This document shows positions 10,970 to 22,500 of a DNA stretch of 64,000 bases, in pieces. Source of the stretch: Dactylorhiza incarnata. Its lineage: Eukaryota; Streptophyta; Magnoliopsida; Asparagales; Orchidaceae. Position numbers and translations under genes: made by a program. Below the pieces are notes generated by a model. That model had not been told where the DNA came from, did not search any database, and saw nothing but the letters and a program-made list of their open reading frames with translations. The stretch lies in assembly GCA_033032865.1 (NCBI GenBank), contig JAWHQI010000719.1:62001-126000 (forward strand), in the 5' to 3' direction. How positions within the stretch are numbered: position 1 is the stretch's first letter; every line of letters begins with the position of its first letter.

Positions 10970-11715
10970 GATAGGGACCCCCTAACTCGGGCGGCGGATA
11001 GCCAAAACACTCATCTCCCTTGGGTGGAGGAAGTGGGGTTGACCAGTCAACCCCACTAACTCTGAAACCGCTTGCAACCGTCGTGCTAATCGCCCGCGGC
11101 CGACCAACCGGCCGCCGCTGCGCCACCCACCGGACGACCGACGGGAGGCCGCCCGCCGCCAGGCCCTCGACCGTCGCAGCCGGCCTCCCTCGGGCCCGCA
11201 CCCATCCTCCCACGCACAGCATCCCATGTCCACGAAGGAGATCTTCGAAGCCTCGAAGGAGATATTCGAAGGCCGAAGGAGATCTTCGAGTGCCGAAGGA
11301 GGACTCAAAGAAAATCTTCAACGGAGCTCTCTCGGGTGCAGAAGGCAATGTGTCCTGAAATGAAGGCCCTGAGCTCTTTCTATAACATTGTGCAGGGGTA
11401 GCCCGATTATTTTGTCGTCGTAACCACCGTAATCACCTGGCGGGCGAATCACGTTAGCCGATTCGGAGCACACAGATCATCATTTTTCGTAAATGACTAT
11501 CTCGCCCTTCGGGCAGTTCGGGTAGCTTCGTTGAAGGTGATGAAGGCGACGAACGAGATCTGCAATCTGAGAAATTAAGAAAGGATAACTGCGCGCGAGT
11601 CGGGAACGTGGAAGCGTTTTGAGCGTGCGTGAAAGCATTCTGAGCGCGCAGAACGAACACGGAAGCATTCTGAGCGCACAACGAACTCGAGAACATTCAG
11701 AGCGTGTGTGAGGCC
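10970..11715. repeat. Unclassified dispersed repeat, copy 1 (homologous to 25571-26070)
   Basis: From about 11227 the sequence matches 25571-26070 in the same orientation: GGAGATCTTCGAAGCCTCGA repeats, CTCTCTCGGGTGCAGAAGGC, GATTCGGAGCACACAGATCA and repeated GAAGCNTTCTGAGCG units. The GC-rich head (10970-11220) is not shared. No conserved coding motif is visible. It looks like the non-coding or LTR part of a retroelement, but this is not proven. Confidence 0.6.
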
Positions 11716-14214
11716 CCCATTTGGACCCCACATACATCTGTATCTAAGCTATGTTTACATTTGTCCCAGGTTGAAGTGCGGCTAGTGAATACAAAATAAA
11801 GACACATAATAATAAAATTTACTTTCGTACCTTGTATTATTTGTTGAATATTTTTCTGTTCTACCATATCCGTTCTTTTGCTTTTGCGTATCCAAAGTCA
11901 CGTCCATTACCTACAAAATTTGACGACGGGCTTAGTCATACGAATATGACTAAGTGAAGATATACCTCTTTCATTGTTGTAAATAATTAAAGTAAAACTT
12001 TCGCATTTTAAAACATGTTTTTCATACTAACTATTTGTCTGTCTCAGTAGTGACCTTATGAAACTTATAACTATACGAACATGTTAGTACCAATAAACCA
12101 GTGTGAACAGTATAGGATCATAACTTTAAAGCAATGTAATTGTGTATCAGTATAAGCAATAAATCCATGTATCAGTATATCAGTGTAGCAGTAAGAAATC
12201 ATATATCAGTATGTCTATATCAGTATATCAGTATATCATAGCAGTGCATCCATATATCCGTATATCTGTATATCAGTATTTTTTTGAATGTTTCATTTCT
12301 TAGGAAATATTAGGGGCGATTTGAATTCTTTTCCCTTTTTGCCTTTACCCCGAAGGGTCATCATTTTCCAAAACCAGTACGGACAACCCGCGTTTATGCC
12401 TTTCGGCTCGACTGGTTTGGCAATTCATCATATTCATTTCATTCATGTGCATGCACTTCAATTCGCCCGTAGTATAACCTCGTGTCGACACGCTTACATA
12501 CAGTGAGTTATTCAGTTTTATATTCCCCTCAAAAATATCTTTCGCCTGTTTGCCTTTAAGGGGTCATACATTAAAGCGATATTAAATATCAGTGATATCA
12601 ACTATGCATGTAACATTCAGTATAAAAAGAGTGCGCATGTAAAAAGAAAGTAAAGTCATAAAGCATAAATGAAACAGGTAGCTCTCACCATCAGTCGTTC
12701 TTTCTTTTATAGTAATTCATGTCGTTGCCATGACTATTTTGAGATGTCATCCATCACGATATCTGTTAGGAATCGTATCATATATGGTCATTTATATCGG
12801 GGTTGCACCGCAATATAGCTACAACATTGGTTATATGATGACATCACTTGGAAGCTACTTATTTACCCAGCCCTCTAGTTCGCATAACCATAAAAGAGAC
12901 AAGTTCAATTCAATAATAAACTTAATTCGACCCACTGTTACTATTTGAAATAACAAGAGTTGGTCGGAATTAAAGCAAAGCCTAACATATGTACAAAACT
13001 CTAATGCTTGTCCCAATGCCATAAGGATAGCCGACCAACCATTGTTAAACCATATAGCTTTTCTAGTGTAAACTTATACTCCTCATAGACAATAAAATAA
13101 GCCATTATTAACAGCTAAAAATTTCTAACAGTTGCTCCCCATAACCAATAGCAGCCGGCCATAACAACAACCGACCATGAAGTAAGGTCAAGAGCCCAAA
13201 CCTCCTAACAATAAGAGTACTTATAAATGGCATGGCAGTTCACAACAAATCTTCTAACAACACTATTAACTGAAAAGAGAAGCAGCATCTACCGGCCACA
13301 ATAAGAATTCTCCCTTTGTAAACCATTAGCAGTTAACATCTTCTCCCAACATCAGTGGGACATCTGATAAAAATGGAAACAATACCAGTCGGCCAACCTA
13401 AACCCAACTGAAACCCCCAAAATCAATACCAAAGCTGCCTCTTAAATTCATATCTCTCCTCAGGAATCCAACATCAACACAGTAATATAAGAGGGGAGGA
13501 AATAAAAGGCTTACAGTGAAGATAAAAGGAGAGGATGGTTAATTTGCTGACTTTCCCAAGTCCAACAATCTGCACAACACCTCACATGAAGCTTGTCGTA
13601 GCGCACCCATAAAGAGAGGAGTTGGTATTATGAGGGAGGTTTTCGATCTACTCTTCTTTTTGCCACGAGAATGAGGAATCGACGGAGGAAAGCGAGAAAA
13701 CTTGTGGCTCCCGTGCCCTAGGCGAGAACTGGAGGTCGGCATGCGGGAGTTTTCCGTGAATGGGATAAGGGAAGTGTGCGATTTCTGTATTTTAATACTT
13801 GGACCGGCCAAAAATCCACCGCTTAGGCCTAATTGGAATTAGCTTAAGTTCAATTGGGCCATTAGGTCTTAATTCAAAATAATCCAAACATTCTACTATC
13901 CACACATCAGTGACTGCTATTAGCACACCAACAGCTATACTTCACTTTTTATGAAGCCAATTATATTTGCACGTCATGGTTTAAACATATCTGCGTACCA
14001 TTGATCATTTTAAACATATATTTGTATGAAATATCACCGTCAAAAGCCGTCTTCATCAAAAGTTATTATACAATATACCAATATAAACATAGCGATATAC
14101 ACATTCCCGCAAGACGAATAAAAGCTCGAACACATGCTTAGCAACACCGAGTTGACACTGGTTTCTTGTTTCTTCATAGGGGACAACTTTTATTACAATA
14201 TACACATTTTAGAC
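11716..14214. other. Unassigned DNA separating two parts of the dispersed repeat
   Basis: No coding domain recognised. A run of degenerate ATATCAGT units lies at about 12120-12280. The segment has no counterpart at the equivalent place in the second repeat copy (near 26070-26100), which suggests an insertion of about 2.5 kb, perhaps LTR-derived. Clear ends were not found. Confidence 0.4.
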
Positions 14215-14580
14215 CGTTACAGCGTGTACCCCCATGGGGTGCGGTTTGGCGGCACCCCCCACTATGGGGGTGCGGTTTGGCCACACCCCACCATGGGGGG
14301 TGCGTGCTTCCTGCACTCCACTAGTGGGGTGCGGTCTTGATTGTGTCTGGCGTTGATAAAGCACAGATTGCTCCGTGCGGGTTCCTCCACCCCATGACCA
14401 TGGGTTGGGCTTTGATCCTACTACCACCACTTTCTAATGATGGAGTTTTTACTAACCGCACCCAATATGACCTCCATCCGCTTATGAGGTGCATAACAAT
14501 TGCCCCCCCCCCCCCCCCCCCCCCCCCCAACCTTTGAAGTCCCCACCGCTTCTTGGAGGAGGTTAAAGGTTCCATCGCCT
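14215..14580. repeat. GGGGTGCGGTTTGGC palindromic repeat cluster, copy 1
   Basis: Repeated inverted motifs of the form GGGGTGCGG...CCGCACCCC, then GTTGATAAAGC, CCATGACCATGGGTTGGGC and GAGGTGCATAACAA. All recur at 26100-27017. A run of 26 C lies at 14503-14528. Confidence 0.75.
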
Positions 14581-14737
14581 TCTTTGTGACATATTGGGTC
14601 GGAATCGTTGCTGGAGGGTGAGTGTGAGGTTGCTTTCGTTTTTTGTTCCGTTAAGCACTTCTTGCTATGTACAGCGTTGTGATGACGCCTTTGCGTCTTG
14701 TGACTCCATTGTTCTGGTTATTGTCAAAGCGTTGGTC

Positions 14738-15115
14738 GGGGGGACAGGCCCCGGGATGGCCGGTGAAGAGTGTGTGCGTTCAAACCGTTGATGACTGTAA
14801 GAGGGGCAGACCCTTACGACGTCGGAACCTTACTGCGGGAGAAAGGTTGACCTTCGAGCGGCGACAGTGCGAAGTCCTAGGGGTAGGGCCCCAGAGTGGC
14901 CGGAGAAGAACGTATGCGTTCAAACCGTTGACGACCGTAAGAGGGGCAGACACTTATGACACCGGGACCTTACTGCGGGGAGAAGGGCTGACCTTCGATC
15001 GGCGGCAGTGCAGAGTTCCGGGGCGAGGGCCCCAAAGTTAACGATAAAAAGTGCCTGTGTTTTAAAACGTTGGCATCCGAACGAGTGGAAGGCCCTTACG
15101 GTGCTGTGATTTACT
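14738..15115. repeat. 140-bp tandem repeat, about 2.7 units
   Basis: GCGTTCAAACCGTTGA(T/C)GAC occurs at 14776 and 14916, with a decayed third unit near 15056. Each unit also contains GTAAGAGGGGCAGAC, CCTTACTGCGG and GGGCCCC. Confidence 0.85.
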
Positions 15116-15186
15116 GTGATGGTGAGAAACATACATAATATTTTTTGCTCAAACATAGGTGTTGGTGTCAAAATATAGGTAAGAAG

Positions 15187-15326
15187 TTAGTTTGCGCGAG
15201 TCTGAGCTCGTGGTTTTTTACATAGTAGAAAATTAGTTTGCGCGAGTCTGGGCTCGCAGCTTTTTACGTAATAGAAAATTAGTTTGCGCGAGTCTGAGCT
15301 CGCGACTTTTTACGTAATAGAAAAAT
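15187..15326. repeat. 46-bp tandem repeat, 3 units
   Basis: TTAGTTTGCGCGAGTCTG starts at 15187, 15233 and 15279. Each unit ends in a TTTTTAC...TAGAAAA tract. Confidence 0.9.
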
Positions 15327-15423
15327 TCAAATTACTGATAAAAGTGGAGTTGTAGTGGGAGGTTCGGACAGTGTGATGACGATATTCTTAAGCGATTCAG
15401 TGGCGAGATAACTCAACAGCTTG

Positions 15424-15670
15424 GTGGCGAGATGCCCAAGCAGCACGATGGCGAGTTGCCCAAGCAGCGCGGTGGCGAGAAGCCCAAGCAGCGCGGTGGC
15501 GAGTTGCCCAAGCAGCGCGGTGCCGAGAAGCCCAAGCAGCGCAGTGGCGAGTAGCCCAAACAGCGCGGTGGGGAGACGCCCAAGCAGCGCGGTGGCGAGT
15601 TGCCCAAGCAGCGCGGTGGCGAGATGCCCAAGCAGCGCGGTGACGAGTTGCCAAGCAGCGCGGTGGCGAG
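15424..15670. repeat. 24-bp minisatellite, about 10 units
   Basis: Unit GGCGAGTTGCCCAAGCAGCG plus CGGT, repeated head to tail with few changes. Because 24 is a multiple of three, several frames stay open on both strands; these are not genes. Confidence 0.93.
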
Positions 15671-15966
15671 TTTGTCTTTTAGGTGGACTTGGTTAAGATC
15701 GTCATCCTCGACGCATATCCTCTACACGTAGGAGGTCTTTTCTCATCACTACGTTGACGAGTTTGCTGCTTGGTGTTAGTACCGAAGGTCGTAGCCTTAA
15801 CTTTCGTAGCCTCACTTCAGGAAATATGTATTGCTAATAGAGCCAGAAAGTAGCTACAGTAATTTTAAATATGTCATAGATACATGTGCACACGTACAAT
15901 CTTGCGGCTTACTGTTTAAAAGCAAGAAACTGGAAGAGGTAAAAAAATGGAAAATGATGATAGATG

Positions 15967-18051
15967 TGTAACACCCCAAATCTGGTAGTTCCGCGAAGTA
16001 GGCGGAGTGGTAGTGCGGCACGTGAAGCAGGCTAGAATTTTCCCTGTCTGCTCTTAGCGCACGATCAGTGGCCTCATCGCGCACGACCAGTGATCGTGTG
16101 CCAGCGATCGTGCGTTAATTCAGAAGAGAATCGAGTTCTGTCTCGGACAGTGCGCACGACCATTTCCCTCTTCGCGCACGACCAGTGATCGTGCGCCAGC
16201 GATCGTGCGCTTATTCGCAAGAATTCAGAGTTCTGTCCCGGATAGTGCGCACGACCATTGCCCTCGTCGCGCACGACCACTGACTGCCTGTGATCGTGCG
16301 CCCTGTTTATTCTGTTCCGCGATTTTGAGCGGAGAAGAAGATCCGACCGATCAAATTTCTTGGAATTCGATCCAACGGCTGGGATTTGATGCTGGGGGGG
16401 TCTTAGGGCTTTGGAGAGGGATTAAACCCTCATTATTTCATAGTGTTTCTCTCTCCTAGGCTAGAGGAAGAAGAAGGGGGCAAGGAAGAAGAAGAGGAGA
16501 TTTCGCCATTGACGGAGCTCCGGAGCTCCGTTTCGCGAGCCGTTTCCAGATCCGGAGAGTGCAGCCCGGTGCGGTTCTTTCCCTCCGCGTAGAATCTCGG
16601 ATCCATGGCGAAGAGGAACACGTCTAGGGTAACGATTCTTCCTCCCGAACTTTGGACTTGTATTTGTCCATTTATTCCTCTTTCTTTGCTTGCATGAGGT
16701 ATCTCTTTCACCAAATGGGTGAAGTGTAGGATTTCCTCAAGTCCTTCGGGACTCCGGGTAGATTGTGTCCGTCCCCGGCATATTGCATGTAGAAAATCCG
16801 GTAGTCGTGCGGATTTAGGCATTTTGTGTGAAGCCTATTCGTGGCCGTGAGCCCGAATCGGTGATGCTTGATTTGCGACGTTGCATTTAGGTTAGACCTA
16901 GAATGCGTGCCGGAGAATGACTCCGTGAACTCACCTATAGTATTGCGGGAGTTAAGTGTAGGCGTCTTGTGAAGATCCCTACGAAAGCCCCATGCTTTGA
17001 GTTTTGGATGAAGGCAAACCTTCACCACGTTATTGATGCGGAGCGTATGTACCTCCCTTGTTGAGAATTCGCGAAGCCTAGATCCTTATGAAGGGGTTAG
17101 GTGCGTAGCGTATATTTTTGTGTAGCACTTGAAAGTGCTAAACCCTTACGGGCCGAGGTGAAGCCGTACCCGCGTCGTGCGATAGATCGCGACGATTAGA
17201 GCACGGGCAAAGCTGAACCGAACCCGTTTCCATGCAGATCGGCGAGAGGTCCCTTCCTCATGAAGGCCGTGTGATCATGGGAGAGGTCGTGGAAGGTGTC
17301 ATACCTAGACCGACCAAAAGCTCTTGTTTCCCACCTAAGGTTGTGACCCTTAGGGTGGAGTGTTGTGAATTTGATGTTATGTTTAGCCTCATGCGATTTG
17401 CTTAGGCGGTTGTGGGAAACCTTCGGGTGAACCCAACCAACATCATGTGCATACCTAGGTTCCCTTCTTTTTGATGCTCAACCTAGAAGATTGATTGTGC
17501 TTGAAACCTCACCTTGTGTAGTTGCACTCTCTTTAGATTAGTACTTGTGCTAGTGTGGCTTACTTGCAGGGTAGAATCTCCGCCACCCCGGGAAAGGGGT
17601 GGGGTCGTTATAATTTGGTCAGCTGTGCTGACCGTTGCCTTGTTTACCACCGCTTGGTGGAATGTTCTTATGCAGGTGCAGGTGAGCCTAGCGGGAAATA
17701 GCGGGCGTTGGTCCTCTTGCTGTCCTTTTGCTGAGTTGGCCCTCGAAGGCCAGCCTTTTTCCTGTTTTCTCATGTATTGCCGGCCTGCGTGCCGATGTAT
17801 GTTTTTTTAGAGTTTTGTACATTGATTTGATGTAAGGCCCTAAGGCCGTAACTCTTATTTCTGGATTCATTCCTATGATAGTGGACATGTCTATTTGAAT
17901 GGTTTAATTAATGCTTCCGCTTACGTTTTGTACTCTCGTTAGTTGTTACTTTTCTGGTTATCACCTTTTAACTCCTAGCTAGTGTGGTTTGTATGGCGTG
18001 GGGTCCCGGCCGGACCTGCTGTTATACTTTTTGCACTGGCAGGGTGTTACA
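15967..18051 (+). repeat. 5' LTR of the Tekay-type element
   Basis: 2,085 bp, TG...CA bounded. It contains a 95-bp tandem repeat with palindromic GCGCACGACC...GATCGTGCGC motifs (units from 16077, 16172 and 16267), then a GA-rich tract. Open frames inside it are identical in the 3' LTR and are not genes. Confidence 0.95.
16077..16300. repeat. 95-bp palindrome-bearing tandem repeat in the LTR
   Basis: Each unit starts TCGCGCACGACCA and includes paired GATCGTGCGC half-sites able to fold on themselves. There are about 2.4 units. The third unit in this LTR lacks 4 bp present in the 3' LTR. Confidence 0.85.
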
Positions 18052-18053
18052 AT

Positions 18054-18072
18054 TTGGTATCGGACTTAAGGC
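18054..18072 (+). other. Primer-binding site region
   Basis: TTTGGTATCGGACTTAAGG follows the 5' LTR by two bases. TGGTATC matches the usual plant initiator-Met tRNA site (TGGTATCAGAGC) at its start but departs after seven bases. Confidence 0.65.
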
Positions 18073-18274
18073 GTCGATCCGTAGTTTAGCGAATTCGGGA
18101 CGAATTCCTTTTAAGGGGTGGTGCGCACGGGCTGTGCATTCACCTAAAACGACAAAAACTAAGAAGAATGTCCACTTAGGAATGAAAAAACATACTTGTT
18201 TGCGGAACCTGAGCGTTCCATGATTGATGTTTGATATGTTTAGGGTCACTAAATTGTGCCTTGCATGATTATAG

Positions 18275-19495
18275 GTGACTAGAAGTGCTGCGGGGCGGTC
18301 TCAACCCCGTAACACCGCTGAAAGTAGTGGGTCGGCTGAGGTGCCAGCGACCACTCCTTCGGCTGAGATGATCAGAATGGTCGCAGAAGCAGTCTTCGCG
18401 ATGATCAATGCTCAACCGCAAAGGCTTGCACAGCCTGCTACGCCTACTACTGATGCAGCCCCGGTAGTTGAACCTGCAGTGGAACCTGCGGTAGCACCAA
18501 GGGTTGATGCCCCTGTGCCAGTAGCTGCAGTGGAACCGGCGTTAGCACCGAGGGTGGAGCGTCAAGTTGCGCAAGTAGTTGCGGGGCGAGCGCGTGACCA
18601 ACAATTAAAACACTTCTTGAGCTTTAATCCTCCTACCTTCTCGGGATCTGAGTCCCCAACGGAGGCAGAAGACTGGTTGTCAAGAGTTAGAAGAACTCTG
18701 AGGGCGACGGCGACGGACGAAGCCATGATGGTCACCTTAGCCACTTTCCTTCTTGACGGAGAGGCTGTGCTGTGGTGGGAAGAGCAGGAACTGCACAAGT
18801 TCGGCGATAGAGACATCACTGAAATAACAATGGCTGAGTTTTCAAAGTCGTTCCTCCAGCGGTTTATCCCCTCTGCCCAACGCATTGCGTTACAAAACCA
18901 GTTCCTGAGGTTAACTCAAGGTGATCGCTCCGTTGACGATTACTTACATGAGTTTACCAGACTGAGTCGCTATGCGGGGGCATTGGTGGAGGATGAGGAG
19001 ACGAAGACGAATAAATTCTATGAAGGGCTTCGGGACGAGTTGAGGCTGCTCCTTGCAGGCCCTATGACGTTTGGCTTCCAAGTGATGGTGCAAACCGCCA
19101 GATCTTTGGAGTTGGACATGAAGAGGGTACAAGCAAAGAGTGTTGTAAAGAAACCCGAGTTTCATGCGCCGGCCTCTCAGTCCAAGCCGGACTTCAGAAG
19201 GAACAAGCGGAAGTTCAAGCAGGCGGAACCAGCTTCTTCGAATGTTTCGGGAGCCACGACCGCGCGGACTCCTATTGCGTGTTTCACCTGCGGGAAGGTG
19301 GGACACAAAGCTGCGGTGTGTCGAAGTGGTCCCCCAAAGGCGGCAAACCGAGCGGCGGATTATGCTCGGGCTGCGGAAAAGGGCAAAGCGGCAGAGTCTT
19401 CGGCCTCCCAACACGTTCCGACTCAGCCGAGAGTCTATTCGCTTGGCCAACAAGAAGCTATACGACAAACCGACGTCGTCACAGGTACGAATTAG
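18275..19495 (+). CDS. gag: gag polyprotein of the Tekay-type element
   Basis: Open frame of 406 codons from GTG. The N-terminus is Ala/Pro/Val-rich (residues 20-100), then a retrotransposon gag domain (residues 110-280, with [10 protein letters not shown]) and one CCHC zinc knuckle near residue 340 ([14 protein letters not shown]). Gag packages element RNA into virus-like particles. No ATG precedes the frame at the expected place: GTG at 18275 may be a mutated ATG, or the first coding bases may come from an upstream exon. The stop at 19493-19495 lies inside a probable intron starting at 19485. Confidence 0.88.
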   Translation: MTRSAAGRSQPRNTAESSGSAEVPATTPSAEMIRMVAEAVFAMINAQPQRLAQPATPTTDAAPVVEPAVEPAVAPRVDAPVPVAAVEPALAPRVERQVAQVVAGRARDQQLKHFLSFNPPTFSGSESPTEAEDWLSRVRRTLRATATDEAMMVTLATFLLDGEAVLWWEEQELHKFGDRDITEITMAEFSKSFLQRFIPSAQRIALQNQFLRLTQGDRSVDDYLHEFTRLSRYAGALVEDEETKTNKFYEGLRDELRLLLAGPMTFGFQVMVQTARSLELDMKRVQAKSVVKKPEFHAPASQSKPDFRRNKRKFKQAEPASSNVSGATTARTPIACFTCGKVGHKAAVCRSGPPKAANRAADYARAAEKGKAAESSASQHVPTQPRVYSLGQQEAIRQTDVVTGTN

Positions 19496-19567
19496 AAGTT
19501 AGCTTTTACAGCTATGTATATGATTCTTACTATTGTACGACTATTTGCTTTATTTGTGTACAATTAG
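19485..19567 (+). other. Probable 83-bp intron between gag and pol
   Basis: The donor is ACAG|GTACGA at 19485 and the acceptor CAATTAG| ends at 19567. The interval is strongly T-rich and contains the gag stop codon, unlike the GC-richer coding DNA around it. The codon split by it begins with the G at 19484 and resumes with GT at 19568, which is exactly the phase of the long pol frame. Removal would therefore join gag to the protease region without a frame change. Conserved residues approach the gap closely on both sides (VVTG before; [14 protein letters not shown] after). Alternatives are a frameshift site or an insertion that disabled the element. Confidence 0.6.
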
Positions 19568-22500
19568 GTTTCGTCCTAATTTTCAACTATCCGGCGAGAG
19601 CTCTATTCGATACGGGTGCATCGCACTCTTTTCTGTCTGAGGACTTCGTGGTGCGAATCGGAGTGTCGTCTACCTTTGTAGAGGATAGATTGGAAGTAGT
19701 GCTACCCAATGGATCTCGAATGAGTGCGGATAGGAAGAGCCGTGTGAAGGTGCGGATCGGAAGTCAAGATTTCGACTTGGAAGCGTCGTTACTACCGTTA
19801 GCTGAATTCGATGTGATCTTCGGCATGGACTGGCTCTCGGAGCAGCGAGCATGCATAGATTGCAATACAAAGGAGATCACTCTGGGAACGAACACCGACG
19901 ATGAAACCACATTCGCCGGTATGCGAGGAGCGAGCAAGACGCTGATGTCTGCTCTCCAGGTGGTTAAGGCGGTGAGAAAAGGCGCCGAGTTGTTCTTCAC
20001 CTTGTTGGAGGCTTCGGAGCCAAAGCCCAGGTTGTGTGATGTCCCAGTTGTAGCGGAATACGCCGACGTGTTTCCTAACGAACTCCCTGGGGCTCCGCCT
20101 CATCGGGAGATTGATTTCTGTATCGAGTTGGTGCCAGGTGCCAAACCTGTGGCCCGCTCACCATACAGAATAGCGCCAAAGGAATTGGCAGAGTTGAAGG
20201 TCCAATTGCAAGAGCTGCTAGAGCAAGGCTACGTACGTCCAAGTTCTTCGCCTTGGAGTGCACCGGTCCTCTTTGTGAAAAAGAAGGATGGGAGCTTGCG
20301 TCTATGTATCGATTATAGAGAGCTAAACAAGTTGACCGAGAAAAACCGATATCCGATTCCTAGAATCGATGATCTATTCGACCAACTGATGGGGTCGACG
20401 GTTTACTCCAAGCTAGACCTAAGGTCCGGCTACTATCAACTGCGAATAAGGGAATGCGACATCCCAAAGACAGCGTTCAGTACCCGCTTTGGGCACTTTG
20501 AGTTCACGGTAATGCCGTTCGGTCTATCCAACGCACCGTCGGTATTCATGGACTTGATGAATAGGACATTCCGAGAGTATTTAGATCAATTTGTGATCGT
20601 CTTCATCGACGACATTTTGGTATACTCTCAGTCGGAAGAGGAGCATATAGGGCATCTGCACGCAGTCCTGAGCACCTTGAGGAGGGGTCAGCTATATGCC
20701 AAGTTCTCCAAGTGCGAGTTTTGGCTACCGTCAGTGGCATTCCTTGGTCATGTTGTTAGTGGCGAAGGAATTGCAGTTGATCCGTCAAAGATAGAAGCGA
20801 TCCAAGCGTGGCCTTTGTTGAAAAACGTAGCGGAAGTCCGAAGTTTCTTAGGACTTGCCGGCTATTATAGGCGCTTTGTGGAAAACTTCTCGAGGATCGC
20901 ACTTCCTCTCACAAAACTGACTAGGAAGGATCATAAGTTCGTTTGGTCGCCCGAGTGCGCACGAGCTTTTGAAGAGCTAAAGAGCCGTCTGACCACGGCG
21001 CCCATTCTATGCTCGCCACAAGGTACGGAAGGCTACGAAATATATAGCGACGCCTCAGGAAGTGGTTTGGGTTGTGTCCTAGTGCAGTTCGGGAAGGTAA
21101 TTGCCTACGGCTCCCGGCAACTGAAGGTTCACGAGAGGAATTACCCGGTCCATGATTTGGAGCTAGCGGCCGTGGTTTTTGCCCTCAAACTTTGGAGGCA
21201 CTATCTATATGGCGTGAAGATCGATATCTTTACCGACCATAAGAGCCTCAAGTACTTACTAGACCAAAGGGAGTTGAACATGCGCCAAAGGAGGTGGATG
21301 GAGTTCCTTGGGGACTACACCTTCGATATCAAATATACTCCCGGTAAAGGAAACGTAGTTGCAGACGCGTTGAGTCGTCGGGCTCCCGCGCAAGCAAATT
21401 GGATTTTGATGCACGATGAGCGTCTAATCCGTGAGCTAGAAGAAATGGAGATCATATGCATTGATAGGAGAACGTCTACTTCAGCATGCTTGAACTGGAC
21501 GGAAGTTCACTACGACCTTGCCGACCGAGTTCGACAAGCATTGGAGTTGGACGAGAGCTTGAAACGGTACAAAGCGGAAACCGTTGAAGGGTTAAACGCT
21601 GATTTCTCCTTCGAAGACGACCTTATGTGGAAGCAGGAAAGGTTATGCATCCCAAACGTTGGTACTCTACGGGCGGAATTGATGTACGAGGCTCATCATA
21701 CCAAGTACTCGATCCACCCGGGGAGCACTAAAATGTTTATGGATATGAAGAAACTGTTCTGGTGGCCGGGCATGAAGAAAGACATTGCCCTTTACGTGGC
21801 CAAGTGTCATACTTGCGCGTTGGTGAAAGCGGAATGTCAGCGTCCCGGTGGGTTCCTGAAGTCCTTGCCGATTCCGGAGTGGAAGTTTGATGATATTTCG
21901 ATGGATTTCGTGCACGGATTGCCGAGATCGCAACATGGAAACGACGCCATATGGGTGATCGTGGACCGTTTGACAAAGGTATCACACTTCATTCCGAACC
22001 GGAAGGATGATTCTGTAGAGAAGCTAGCAAAGCTCTATGTGGATAGTATCGTGAGACTGCACGGTGTCCCTCGTAGCATCGTCAGCGATCGTGACGGGCG
22101 TTTCACGTCGAAAGATTGGAGGCTTATCCATGAACTGTTGGGCACAAAATTGAAGTTCAGCACGGCCTTCCACCCGCAAACGGATGGACAGACCGAGAGA
22201 ACCAACAGGACTATGGAGGATATGCTCCGAATGTGCGCTCTAGACTTTGGAAAGAGGTGGGAGGATCACCTCTATATGATCGAATTCGCCTACAATAATA
22301 GCTACCAAGCCAGCATAAAGATGACTCCTTTCGAGGCCCTCTATGGTAAGAAGTGTCGTACGCCGTTGTCTTGGGCGGAAACGGGCGATACTAAGCTATT
22401 GAAGCGAAAGGATGTTGAAGAAGCAACGTCGACGATCCGGGCTATACGCGAAAGGCTATTGGTTGCCCAGGATAGGCAAGCAAAGTATTTCAACGCCAAG

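Noticed and set aside
10797..11358. Long overlapping Arg/Pro-rich open frames on both strands
   Set aside because: GC-rich repeat DNA stays open in several frames at once; no conserved motif, and part of it recurs in a second repeat copy.
15424..15670. CRISPR-like regular repeat
   Set aside because: Units are contiguous with no unique spacers and the DNA is plant nuclear; it is a minisatellite.
15397..15696. Frames encoding Ala/Trp/Arg/His or Ser/Ala/Val/Pro octapeptide repeats
   Set aside because: Products of the 24-bp minisatellite read on either strand; open only because 24 is divisible by three.
16433..17888. Several 60-130-codon frames repeated exactly at 23487-24942
   Set aside because: They lie in the two LTRs of the gypsy element and have no known domain.
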